Assembly: GCA_030159075.1 (NCBI GenBank)
Contig: BROG01000517.1
Location: 124,001 to 188,000, forward strand
Direction: 5' to 3'
Length of the DNA stretch: 64,000 nt
Source: Atrina japonica
Lineage: Eukaryota; Mollusca; Bivalvia; Pterioida; Pinnidae
This document shows, one piece after another, positions 35,601 to 44,158 of the stretch. The notes under the pieces were generated by a model, which had not been told where the DNA came from, made no database searches, and saw only the letters and a list, made by a program, of their open reading frames with translations. Every line of letters begins with the position of its first letter. The stretch's first letter is position 1. Position numbers and translations under genes: made by a program.

Positions 35601-36406
35601 CCCGGCACCCCTTACGAATCGGAAGAACAGTATAAAAAATGGTCAACGAACGATTAGGTATCGATTTGGGTAAAATAGATCATAATCTGGGCATGCGCGC
35701 GATATCTAAATTATGTCTCAATTCTCTTTGGGGTAAATTTGGTCAAAGAGTTAACATGAAACAAACTAAATACGTTAACGAACCGAAATAATTTTATACC
35801 CTATTATTGGACGACAAAATAGATAATCTTAACATTCAGTTTATAAACGACGACATGGTCCAGATGTCTTACGATTTAAAAGGGACAATTCGTCGACAAA
35901 AGTAAGGATGTTAATATCTTCATAGCGTGTTATACGACGGCTCATGCAAGAACCATGTTATACGACGTGTTAGATAAACTCGACGATAGAGTTTTAGGAT
36001 TTGACACCGATTGCGTGTGGTACATAGATCGCGACGACGGTGTCGCGATAGATACGGGTGATAAATTGGGTGATTTGACGGACGAATTAAACGGCGATTT
36101 TATAAAAATCTTGGTGTGCCACCGGACCTAAATCTTATTCGTACGAAAACAAACGCGGGTAAAAAGGTGTGTAAAGTCAAAGGATTTAGTTTGAATTACG
36201 AAAATTCTCTTTACATCAATCGAGATACGATGACCGACATCGTCAAAGAAACGCGTAAAAGGATTACGACCGTCAGAGAAAACGCCATCACGAGAGATTC
36301 TAAAACCAAACGAATAGTGAATCGATATCAAGAGAAAGAGTTCGTGTTATGTTACGATAAACGAGTGATGACGGACGAGTACGAAATACTTCCCTACGGA
36401 TATTAG
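32678..36406 (+). pseudogene. polB: Protein-primed-type DNA polymerase B of the Polinton, with OTU-like N-terminus
   Basis: The start is ATG 32678, after an A-rich leader. The N-terminal block (32678-33560) contains a DDTMCLARAI motif near 33230 and an NHFDVIT motif near 33540, the layout of an OTU-type cysteine protease. A cysteine-rich zinc-finger region follows (33590-34010). The 3'-5' exonuclease shows DIEAT (34024), AHNAKAYD (about 34165) and YCTSDVDIL (about 34535). An EFQGC/FWHGC motif near 34870-34900 resembles a Vsr-type endonuclease insertion. Polymerase motifs are DFVSLYP (about 35160), [11 protein letters not shown] (about 35720) and FDTDCV (about 36003). The gene is broken by frameshifts near 32930, 33480, 34885, 35650, 35885 and 36120-36150 and by a TAA at 35789-35791. 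It ends one codon-phase overlap from the convergent integrase stop. Confidence 0.92.
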
Positions 36407-37274
36407 TCGACGACCAATAATTCCTCTCTGACAAAAGTTCTTTGCGGTGCCGGTTCCTTGAGATAATACATGTCGATGTCCTGCATTCTAAAATGTCTAT
36501 CTATTTCGTGTTTATCGACACTCCAGATGGGATCGGTGGCTCTTTTTTTTACCGCCTTCCAATTCACCCGGTTGATACAGATATCTTACTTTCGAAAAGG
36601 GGTTGATGGGCGGTTGAACTTTATCGACGGGTTCTACCTTTTCGGGCGGGTTGGTTTCTTCGTTAATCGTTTTTACGACTTCCGGTAACCGTTTTACCCA
36701 TTCTCTGTTTCTGTCGTTAGATTTCATCTCTTGATCGTATTGATAGCTAAACAGCTGTTCTCCCAACGTTCTATTAAATCGTTCGACGATGGCTTGGTCG
36801 CGATGAACGTCGACTCGTCCCCTTCTTATTCTCACGTCGTGTTGAGACATGAGTTTGGAGACGGCACCCATGAATTCGCGACCTGGATCGACTTGTAATA
36901 ATTTTGGAAAAGTTAAACGTCTTTTGTAATTTTTTTCGAAAGCGTCGGCCACTTCTTTACTGTTTTTGGTCATCAACGGTTCCGCTTCTTTGTACCGAGT
37001 GCCTACGTCGACCAACGTTAACGCGTATTTATACGTTTTTCTACCCACTTTATCGTGTGGTAAAAACAATAGATCGGCCTGGTGAGTGTCGTTTTTTTTT
37101 CGCATTTTCGAATTTGGGTCGCACGATTTTCTTGGGGGCGGGTAGATAGATTTGCCACACGTCTTGTTTTTTCAGGAAATCGAACGCTTCCTTTTCGCCG
37201 ACGTTAGCCGCTTTGGCCAATTTCTTGATGGCCGCTTTTCCTTTCCAATAGTGTTTGTAATATATCTCTTCCAT
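36403..37274 (-). pseudogene. int: Retroviral-type (DDE) integrase of the Polinton
   Basis: The start is ATG 37274, minus strand. The catalytic core has the D,D,E residues in HQADLLFLP (first D), LLQVDPGREF (second D) and QAIVERFNRTL (E), with a spacing typical of the rve family. The C-terminal part reads on in a third frame to a TAA at 36403-36405, with a DPIWS motif expected in Polinton integrases. Two frameshifts, both in homopolymers (T run at about 37091, A/T run at about 36541), split it. The enzyme would insert the linear element into host DNA at the TIR ends. The neighbouring polymerase gene converges on it and the two stop codons overlap. Confidence 0.9.
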
Positions 37275-37280
37275 TTTACT

Positions 37281-37679
37281 TTAGGCGACATATTTTTTTA
37301 CGCTGTAAAACACGAGTGCCGTTCCCGCCAACACGAAGAGGATTTCTTTATCTTTTTGCTCTTCGGAAGGTTGATAAAAATCGCTCAATTTCGGTTCGGG
37401 AGACATCTCCTCTTCACCCATCATCTGCGAGTAGAGAGACATGGCGGCATCCACTTCTTTACAGGTGTATAATGCATGTCCTTCTTTTTTCAATCTCTCG
37501 TTTAAAAAATCTAATCTTTTCGTACGTTTGTGATTCCATTCGTCTCTGGCCTTGGTCAGTTTTTCCATCGCTTCGTCGTGTCTTTTTTGCTCGTCGTGAT
37601 TCGAAAATAAAAATTGCGATCCAGAAAACGCCAGGGCGTTGACCAATGTGCCACCTACCATCATCGCGATCGTTGCCAT
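37281..37679 (-). CDS. Polinton 132-residue protein with C-terminal membrane segment
   Basis: An intact frame. It opens with a hydrophobic small-residue segment (MATIAMMVGGTLVNALAF), continues with a charged amphipathic middle rich in K, E and R, such as KLTKARDEW and RLDFLNERLKK, and ends in a membrane helix (EILFVLAGTALVFYSV). It starts 7 bases upstream of the integrase ATG in transcription order, so the two may be co-transcribed. From memory, similar proteins recur beside Polinton integrases in other invertebrates, but no function is known. A virion membrane or scaffold role is speculative. Confidence 0.75.
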   Translation of the reverse strand: MATIAMMVGGTLVNALAFSGSQFLFSNHDEQKRHDEAMEKLTKARDEWNHKRTKRLDFLNERLKKEGHALYTCKEVDAAMSLYSQMMGEEEMSPEPKLSDFYQPSEEQKDKEILFVLAGTALVFYSVKKYVA

Positions 37680-37697
37680 TTTAATAAAGGTTTTATT

Positions 37698-37903
37698 TTA
37701 TTTCATGATATCGGCGGGAATGATTCCCTTTTTGACCAACATGTCCTTGGTGTAATTGGCGAGAGCAAACTCGAGGAGGATCATCCCGAAATCCTTTGGA
37801 TCTAAATCCATCTTAGGTACCGGCAGAGTTGCGCGTACCCGATGGCAATTCCCGTATTGACGGCTGCGTGATACGCGGTGTTGACCAAATCTTTTTCACT
37901 CAT
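37698..37903 (-). pseudogene. Polinton small protein (about 68 codons), one frameshift
   Basis: ATG 37903 opens with MSEKDLVNTAYHAA and a GIAIGYAQ motif. After one frameshift near 37820-37830 the frame continues to KGIIPADIMK and TAA at 37698. The two halves together have the look of a conserved small Polinton protein with the ending KGIIPAD. Function unknown. The 206-nt length is consistent with a single 1-base indel. Confidence 0.65.
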
Positions 37904-37939
37904 TCTTTTTTAATAAGAGAGAAAATTATTTATAACATT

Positions 37940-38302
37940 TCATGGGCGTTGGGTTTGGGGGGGTTGAATTACCGAGGCCGGAATTACTTTGGGCTGAATT
38001 ACTGGAGCTGGAATTACTTTGGGTTGAATTACTGGAGCCGGAATTACTTTGTGTTTTATGTAGACCAGAAATCCAACAACTGCGAGTCCGCCCGCTAGCC
38101 ATTTCCAGCTATCGTTACTAATAGCATTGCTATCGTTGCTATTAGCATTGCTATTGTTGCTATTAGCATTGCTATTAGCATTGCTATCGTTGCTATTAGC
38201 ATTGCTACTCCATCTACGTTTGGCACCCTTCTTCCCCGCTTCCTGACGTTTTGGATTCTTCTTCTTTATTTCCATCTTCCCTATTAATTCCTCCGGATTC
38301 AT
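37940..38302 (-). CDS. Polinton 120-residue protein with Asn-Ser repeats, membrane helix and Pro-rich tail
   Basis: An intact frame. A basic N-terminal stretch (KKKNPKRQEAGKKGAKRRW) is followed by an NSNAN/SNDS low-complexity repeat, one membrane helix (WLAGGLAVVGFLVYI) and a tail with three VIPAPVIQPK-type repeats. Its start overlaps the end of the upstream 176-residue gene by 89 nt in another frame, so the pair look coupled. Function unknown; the basic segment next to a membrane anchor could contact DNA or the capsid. Confidence 0.7.
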   Translation of the reverse strand: MNPEELIGKMEIKKKNPKRQEAGKKGAKRRWSSNANSNDSNANSNANSNNSNANSNDSNAISNDSWKWLAGGLAVVGFLVYIKHKVIPAPVIQPKVIPAPVIQPKVIPASVIQPPQTQRP

Positions 38303-38744
38303 CGTGTTTTTCTATAACGTCAGATTTTTTAAATCCGACAATGTGACGGCTTGAAATGGTGGCTATACTGAGAGGTGCTAATATCGATCCGTATTTGTAA
38401 TATAAACTACAACACATTTCGCAGATGGCATTGTCCAAGAAGGGGTCTTCGTTCAATTCCTCGATCATTTTAGGCTCGTCTTTGAGATCGAAAAAATGTT
38501 TAAGACCTTGCGAATACAGATAGATGAGGGAATTTGCTATCGATTTGGTCATGCGCATGCCGAGTCGAGCGTCTAACAGACGACTCATGACCTCCTTATC
38601 GTTCATCTTTTCCAATTCGGATGACGTCACATCTTTTCCTAAAAAATTACGCGCACGTCCGGAACCGACGACGGCCGATAATCTGTCTTTGGGAGATATA
38701 TCTTTGCCGGGTATATCGTTCGCTAATATATCGTCTACATCCAT
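38214..38744 (-). CDS. Polinton 176-residue protein, unknown
   Basis: An intact, largely helical frame beginning at ATG 38744 after an AAAAAC leader. It has an acidic N-terminus (MDVDDILANDIPG), a central region with LGMRMTKSIANSLIYLY and CEMCCSLYYKYG, and an acidic low-complexity C-terminus rich in E, G, S and K. No membrane helix is convincing. No domain recognised. The position within the minus-strand cluster suggests a virion or morphogenesis role, by context only. Confidence 0.65.
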   Translation of the reverse strand: MDVDDILANDIPGKDISPKDRLSAVVGSGRARNFLGKDVTSSELEKMNDKEVMSRLLDARLGMRMTKSIANSLIYLYSQGLKHFFDLKDEPKMIEELNEDPFLDNAICEMCCSLYYKYGSILAPLSIATISSRHIVGFKKSDVIEKHDESGGINREDGNKEEESKTSGSGEEGCQT

Positions 38745-38783
38745 GTTTTTACAAAATACGTTTTTATTCTAAATCAAACATTT

Positions 38784-39453
38784 TTATTCTGTATCGGAAT
38801 CTAAGTCCAAGTCTTCTTGACACTCGGACAAATCCGGTAGACGATCAACGTCAAGCGTTTTGACGACGATTGCCTGGTGTAAAATATTTTGCAAGGATAC
38901 GGTTGGCTTTTTATTGTCGATATAAACATTGTCTATATGTAAAGATCCAATTGCCCAACATCGTTTTTTCGCGTAATTGAGAGGATCGGTTTCAACGAGT
39001 CGGTTTTTATCTTTCGGGTCGTCTTCTGTTCTCTTTCTATAAAAAATAGGTCTTATTTTTCCGTCCATTTTAACTTTCGAGTATGTAACATTGTCATCGT
39101 TTTTATCTTTTTTGACAATAGTTATATCCTCGGTATTAATGGGGGATTTTCTACCCTTTTTTCAATTCCTGTGCGAGTTTTTCTATTTCCGTTCTTAAAA
39201 TTGTCGTAATTTTTTCCAACATGTCGACGAATTCTTTTCCGCATTTAAATTTCATAGAATAATCAGAATCGTCCTCATATTGCCACAATCCGGACGACTC
39301 CGTCTTGGGAGTGCGTATAACTAACGGTTTCACACCGTTCGGGTACTTATAGTTGATGTAAACTCTTTGATAACGTGCGCCTTTCTTATCTACATAAAGG
39401 GCTCCAATTCTTAAATTGTTTACGTCAAAGTTCTCAATTGTCACAAATGCCAT
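38784..39453 (-). pseudogene. Polinton protein, possible ssDNA-binding (OB-fold) type, frameshifted
   Basis: Two frames (39453-39151 and a second ending at TAA 38784) are continuous apart from a frameshift at a homopolymer near 39157-39165. Together they give about 223 codons. The N-terminal half has a KPLVIRTPK motif and beta-rich character, and the C-terminal half is charged with an acidic end. The IRTPK pattern recalls single-stranded DNA-binding proteins of large eukaryotic DNA viruses. This is a weak similarity from memory and could be wrong. Confidence 0.5.
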
Positions 39454-39503
39454 GTTTTCTTTTTATAACGAAAAATTTTAGTTAAGTCAATTTTATTTTT
39501 TTT

Positions 39504-39656
39504 TTAAAAGGACCGTAAAATTTTTCTTAACCATTTTTCCGTTCTGTGATAACGTTCTAAACGTAAAATATATAATATCGTGGATAATATTAGCAAAAAC
39601 CATAAAACGATAAACGACAACAACACGAACAATACTATCTCGGTAAAACGATTCAT
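39504..39656 (-). CDS. Polinton 50-residue membrane protein
   Basis: A small intact frame from ATG 39656 to TAA 39504. A long hydrophobic helix (IVLFVLLSFIVLWFLLI) follows a short polar N-terminus, and the tail is basic (RTEKWLRKILR). It is divergent from the plus-strand gene starting near 39674-39711. Such tiny type I/III membrane proteins are common in viruses, but no homologue is recognised. Confidence 0.55.
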   Translation of the reverse strand: MNRFTEIVLFVLLSFIVLWFLLILSTILYILRLERYHRTEKWLRKILRSF

Positions 39657-39673
39657 TTCTTAATGTCAAAAAA

Positions 39674-40111
39674 TTGTTAAATTACTTAAAATATATATAT
39701 ATAAATAAAAATGTATATTTACTGGACAACGTGTTTAACGAACGCGGAGTAAAACAGATTTTAAAGAATGACGACATACAGTGTCAACAGTTGAACGACC
39801 AAGTATTAATTTATTGGCCCGAAGACGAACTAGCGTGTCAAATGCCGCGCATGCGTAGAAAATACCCGTATAAACATCCGGTCATCGCGAACTCGTTGTT
39901 TTGTAGCATTCATCACAACTACGTGAAAGAGCGCGGTATCGATACGTTGAAATATTGCACCTCTTGTCGAAAATGGATGATCAATAGTACTAAATACGAA
40001 ACGTGTTATGCGTGCGGCGGAAAAGAACGCGCAGACGAATGGCATAAAACGCATAAAAGGTCCGAGAGGAGACTCGGACGTCCTAAAAAAAAAACGATTT
40101 TTAAAATATAG
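39674..40111 (+). CDS. Polinton zinc-ribbon protein
   Basis: A plus-strand frame ending at TAG 40111. The C-terminal half carries paired cysteines (YCTSCRKW and TCYACGGKE, about 18 residues apart) forming a probable zinc ribbon, followed by a strongly basic tail (KRSERRLGRPKKKTIFKI). The start is uncertain: this frame has only a TTG at 39674. An ATG at 39711 after an A-rich leader reads a different frame, so a frameshift near 39715-39725 is likely. A nucleic-acid-binding or transcription-factor role is inferred from the zinc ribbon and basic tail. Confidence 0.6.
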   Translation: MLNYLKYIYINKNVYLLDNVFNERGVKQILKNDDIQCQQLNDQVLIYWPEDELACQMPRMRRKYPYKHPVIANSLFCSIHHNYVKERGIDTLKYCTSCRKWMINSTKYETCYACGGKERADEWHKTHKRSERRLGRPKKKTIFKI

Positions 40112-40132
40112 TTTTGTCTTAAAAATCTATAG

Positions 40133-40696
40133 TTATCGCGAAGTGGATTTGTTTATGAGGTCTAGGAGTTGCTTGCGTAAATCCTCCGTCTCTTTGTCCG
40201 ACTCCTTTTTTTGGACCTTGTGGGTAGAATAGAGTTTGTCTTTCATCTCGCGATACTTGGTCAACTCGTGGGACACGGTGGCAAATTCTTCGTCCGAGAT
40301 CTTCCCGTCCTCGAGCGCTCGACTCACCAGATCCGATATCGAATTAAGTTTACTCTCCGCGAGTTTGGTGATCTTGAGGTGTTTTTCCGATTTTTTCAGC
40401 AGTAATCGTCTTATCCCTTTCAGGGCCAACCCCACCGAACCCGCGGCCAGGGCTATAATTTGGAGAGGCAGTCCCGCGATGGGAAGGAGAAATCCGAGTC
40501 CACCGACGGCGATGCCTCCCGAGATGAGGGCCGCGTCGACGCCGTCTGCGGTGTTCACCGTTCGTTTATACTTTTTATGCATGCTCTTCCGCGTTTCGAT
40601 CTCTCGATGAAACGTCTGTTCGATCTCTCCGATTCGTTTTAAACGATATTGCTGCGGATCGCTTTCTAACGTCGGATATAATTCATTTTTATTCAT
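40133..40696 (-). CDS. Polinton 187-residue protein with two membrane helices and coiled coil
   Basis: Intact, from ATG 40696. An N-terminal YPTLESDPQQYRL segment is followed by a charged helix, a hairpin of two membrane helices (ALISGGIAVGGLGFLLPIAG and LPLQIIALAAGSVGLAL), then a long heptad-rich coiled coil (KSEKHLKITKLAESKLNSI). I recall this layout from unannotated Polinton or adintovirus-like elements of other invertebrates. It is preceded on the minus strand by a TATAAAAAAAA run 5-15 bases before the ATG. Role unknown; membrane remodelling or an inner virion membrane protein is possible. Confidence 0.7.
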   Translation of the reverse strand: MNKNELYPTLESDPQQYRLKRIGEIEQTFHREIETRKSMHKKYKRTVNTADGVDAALISGGIAVGGLGFLLPIAGLPLQIIALAAGSVGLALKGIRRLLLKKSEKHLKITKLAESKLNSISDLVSRALEDGKISDEEFATVSHELTKYREMKDKLYSTHKVQKKESDKETEDLRKQLLDLINKSTSR

Positions 40697-40723
40697 CTCT
40701 TTTTTTTATACACGAAAATTTTT

Positions 40724-41107
40724 TTATATGTCTACTACGACGACGCCGTTGACGGTTCCCGTTTTCGACCCTTTATTCACTCCAAAATTTAGAACATCGC
40801 CCGATGTCACTCGAAACGGAGGATTCAACATTACGACGTCGCCGGTTTTCGTTTGAAGAGTTTTGTGTTCGACGTCGTTCAAGATTAACGTCACGTTTAA
40901 TTCCCCCAAAAGTCCGAGACGAATGACGTGACCGTCGAATAACATCTTCACGCCCAGCGGCGGTTTGAGTCTTCCGTTTTTATTCACGTCGAATTGGAAC
41001 GTGTTCATGATGCGACGGTTTTTGGTCAACATGTTGACCTCTTCTTTAATGTCTTCCAAGAGTTCTTCTCTTTCTAAGTCTTGGTAATAGAATCCCGATC
41101 TAGACAT
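40724..41107 (-). CDS. Polinton 127-residue beta-rich protein, unknown
   Basis: An intact frame from ATG 41107. The first 30 residues are a charged helix (DLEREELLEDIKEEVNML). The remainder has alternating hydrophobic residues typical of beta strands (VIRLGLLGELNVTLILND, GVVVVDI). It could be a small jelly-roll or fibre-like virion protein, but no family is recognised. It lies 16 bases downstream of the gene at 41124-41779 and is probably co-transcribed with it. Confidence 0.6.
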   Translation of the reverse strand: MSRSGFYYQDLEREELLEDIKEEVNMLTKNRRIMNTFQFDVNKNGRLKPPLGVKMLFDGHVIRLGLLGELNVTLILNDVEHKTLQTKTGDVVMLNPPFRVTSGDVLNFGVNKGSKTGTVNGVVVVDI

Positions 41108-41123
41108 CCCCTTTTTATTATTT

Positions 41124-41779
41124 CTAAATAATTTTCTTAAACTCTAAGAGCACGTGATTGTCGACGAGTTCTCCGTTTTCGTCTTTTAGATCTATCGTTA
41201 ATTTCGTGATGCGATCGCGTTTCAACTTTAAGAAAACGGGACGTTCGACGTTTTCGACATACAACTCTGAAAATTTCACGTTGGGACACGACAGGGATTT
41301 GACGACGTCGTTCGGTTGCCCGTCTTTGAACGTGTCTCCCTCGGCAAGTTCTTCGAGATGAACGTTAAGTAGTTCCACCGGTTGCAGGTTTATGCTATTT
41401 GTCGGGTAGATGGTCCCGACGAGAGAAACGTTTTTACCGATTCCGAGAATCTTGGTGAGTTCCGGCGGAAGCTGCAGCAAATTAGACTGTTTACCATCGA
41501 GTCTTACTATCATCGTGGTTTTGTCCAATACTACTTTCTCGAGATATTTAATGAGAATTCGTTGTATGTCTTTGAACGTGTACGATCCGGCGTGCACGGT
41601 ATGGATTCTCGGTCTCTCTCTCTACCTTTGGCGTGTTGTATGTCAACATCTTTTTTTATGTTGTACAGACCGTTCCAAAAATGGACGGACTTTACTCCCA
41701 CGCGCCACTCGTCGTTCGCGTTATCGATGTATCGAGATAGTTTCACGGGTTTACCGATTTTCGTCACGAGATGAAACAT
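41124..41779 (-). pseudogene. Polinton putative structural protein, frameshifted
   Basis: The N-terminal frame starts at ATG 41779 (MFHLVTKIGKPVKL; WRVGVKSVHFWNGLYNI). The C-terminal frame ends at TAA 41124. They switch at a GAGAGAGA run near 41610-41630, a likely slippage indel. Notable motifs are an F-x-D-I-Q-R-I-L helix and LQLPPELTKILG. I associate this arrangement with a recurring Polinton protein found next to capsid genes, from memory. A virion role is likely but unproven. It is divergent from the gene at 41816 across a 36-bp gap. Confidence 0.6.
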
Positions 41780-41815
41780 GTTTTTTTTATAACTATTTTA
41801 TTTTTTAAATAAAAG
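41780..41815. promoter_or_regulatory. Compact bidirectional promoter
   Basis: Only 36 bp of almost pure A/T separate two divergent start codons. TTATAAAAAAAACATG faces left and TTTTTTAAATAAAAGATG faces right, so any TATA-like element lies within 5-20 bases of each ATG. Confidence 0.5.
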
Positions 41816-42877
41816 ATGAATGTTTACAAATACAGGGAGGATTTGGATTTGTCGTCTTTTGACGTCTACGTCAATACAACTAAAAAGTTTCGCGCGTCGT
41901 TCGAGAATATTTTCGTCAAGTATAATAACCCGAACGTCTTCGAAGACGGAACTTCCAAATATTACACCATGTTGCACCGGTGGGTATCAACATCCCGTAA
42001 CCGGAGGGTTCTGGCAGAACCAGTTAAATTTCGCGGTGTGGTGTGCCACGACCGGATGCGGCGTGACGTTGGGAATGGGAAACGACAAAACTGTCGAAAT
42101 CGTTCTTTCAATTTCACGTTTACTATCAAATCAGAAGGATCTTGAAGGAAATCGCCGTCCCCTTGCCCAGCGATTCCGATTTCGATCACTACACGAACGC
42201 CGTCGACGTTTCGGCGTACGAACGAATCTGTCGCGAATTCGGAGTGTCTGTCCACACGGACTGGAAAATCAAGGGAACCATCTTCGGAAAGTATAACACG
42301 AAGTGGTCCACGTTCATCGCGAACCGCTCGGAGGGATTCACGCTTCCGGGTCTGGCCAGATTGGACGCGTCCATTCGCGTCTTCGCCTGGGCCATCTTGG
42401 GCGCTCAAGGTCAAACGAGGGCCTCGATCGTGGACGCCGGCGCCACCTCGCTCGACGCGCAGAAACAATTTTTAGTCAACGTCGAGGATGCGATCAACAG
42501 ACCGCTCGATTTACCCGCCGACATTTCTCGCTACGAAAATTGTCCTAAGATATGCAAATTCCAAACTCGATTTCGTCATCCATCCGGGGCTTTACATGCT
42601 ACCCAGCAACATGGAGCTGAAAATCGGTAAAAACATCGCCAATTATAATAACGAAATCTTGATCGCGCCCGAAAAGACAAAACCGGGGACGAACGTCGAC
42701 CTTAACGCGAAAACGTTCACCCAACCTAAACAGATTAAACCATCACCACCTAAACAGATTAAACCATCACCACCTAAACAGATCAAACCACAAAAACAAG
42801 ACGATCACGAAAGTCAAAAGACTGCCGTTTTCGCTCTATCGTTATTTTCTTTTCTTCTCTTCGTCGAGTTTCGTTAA
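41816..42877 (+). pseudogene. Polinton putative minor capsid or structural protein, frameshifted
   Basis: ATG 41816 opens a gene that reads in three frames to TAA 42877, with switches near 41980, 42110 and 42550. Diagnostic motifs are FWQNQLNFAVWCATTGCGV, LKEIAVPLP and the SIRVFAWAILGAQGQTR block near 42370. The C-terminus has three PKQIKPSP repeats (42725-42795) and a hydrophobic end (VFALSLFSFLLFVEF). I recognise this as a recurring Polinton gene beside the MCP. Whether it is the penton-like minor capsid protein is not certain. The last 36 nt overlap the end of the convergent gene. Confidence 0.7.
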
Positions 42878-44114
42878 CAACCAACCGACGACGACCATGC
42901 CCAACACCCACAGATGTTCACCCAACCAAATGGCGGTTTTGTCGAGCGTCGACAAGATCCAGGAAAGGATGCCGCCCAATATACCCGGTAACGCCTCGCC
43001 GAATTTGGCGGCCAATTTCGCGAGCAGTTTTCCGACCGAGTCTAGCTGTTTTTTAAGCCATTCCTGTAATCCACCCTCCTTATTGGATGGTGGAGGAGGT
43101 GATGGCGGTTTAATCGGTGTGACGTCCGGTATCAACAATTCGACTAAAAACGCGACAGTCATTCCAATGGCGGTTAAAACGCTAAAAATGGTGATTCCCT
43201 GTTCTTTGAACAGATTGGCGATTCTTTCTCTCAAAGGGAGATTATCGTCGAGTAGCCTCTTAATCGACTCTTTTATAGTAGTCAATTGCGATCGCAATTG
43301 GCCCTTGAGAATAGCGATACTCTCGTTAATCCCGTCGATGAGTTCACCGCGCGCTTTCGTTATTTCTCTCTCAAGCCATTCTTTTTCATCCGGATTGTTT
43401 TTTAGTCTTTCAGTCCATTCCGATATCAATCGTTCGCGTTCCACTCTTTTACCTTCTTGACCGCGTAATTCACCACTAATGGTTCGTAAACTTTTATCCA
43501 ATCCCCGCAATTCTCGTACAGATAGCAGTTCCACGCCTCCCTCTTCCTCCACTTTATTGGTCTTGTATACTATCCGATACTTCTGATACTCCATCGTCTA
43601 ATCGTTTTACTCGCGTTTCGTCGCTGTTAAAAACATCCATTTCTATTTCTTCTACAGTAGTGATTTTACTATCTACTTTTTTTGCCTCTTTTATTCCCGG
43701 AAGTTGATCGTATAAACCCAAGTCTTTAACAAATTGCACGCCACCTCTATCTTTTAACGTTCTTACTGCTACAAATTCCCTAGGAGTACGTTTAGCGTTT
43801 AATAAAATCCGCTCACCCTTCTTACTATATGCATATAAATTATCTTTTTCATCGGATGTAAATTCTGACCTTTTAACACTACCCCCCGTTTTTTCTATCC
43901 ATTCGTCCACGAGTCTACCGGTTCTTAAACGTTCTCGTTGGTCTCCTTGAGGATCGAGGGGAGGATCTGGTAAATTATCAACATCCTGCACGGGTGGTTC
44001 CGTATTATCCACAAGGGGGGTTTCATCGTTGTCATCGTTGTTAAACGATGTTTCTTGAACATCATCATCATCATTGTCGTACGTCGGATTATCGAAATCG
44101 TGAATATCAGCCAC
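42842..44114 (-). pseudogene. Polinton large membrane/coiled-coil protein, frameshifted, start codon lost
   Basis: Two frames (44114-43554 and 43594-42842) overlap around 43570-43590 and look like one gene of about 424 codons split by an indel. The N-terminal part is acidic and disordered, then has EWIEKTGGSV and AVRTLKDRGGVQFVKDLG motifs. The C-terminal part has a long coiled coil, LRERIANLFKEQGIT, a membrane helix (VLTAIGMTVAFLVELLI), a Pro-rich linker and two further hydrophobic segments. The frame begins with GTG at 44114 where ATG is expected, with no in-frame ATG until far inside; I infer an ATG to GTG mutation. It is divergent from MCP across 44 bp. Function unknown, probably virion-associated. 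Confidence 0.7.
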
Positions 44115-44158
44115 TTTTAAAACGATTTAAATTTTTTATTACACACTTTAAAAAGATA
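44115..44158. promoter_or_regulatory. Bidirectional promoter between MCP and the large membrane protein
   Basis: 44 bp of A/T-rich DNA (TTTAAAACGATTTAAATTTT, then a CTTTAAAAAGATA block at the MCP side) lies between the divergent starts. There is no room for a conventional upstream TATA box and a long leader on both sides. Confidence 0.5.

Noticed and set aside
41962..42468. 168-codon minus-strand open frame
   Set aside because: Antisense shadow of the plus-strand structural gene; Arg/Gly/Asp-rich composition and no recognisable motif.
42897..43460. 187-codon plus-strand open frame
   Set aside because: Shadow of the minus-strand Polinton membrane-protein gene, whose helices and motifs are convincing.
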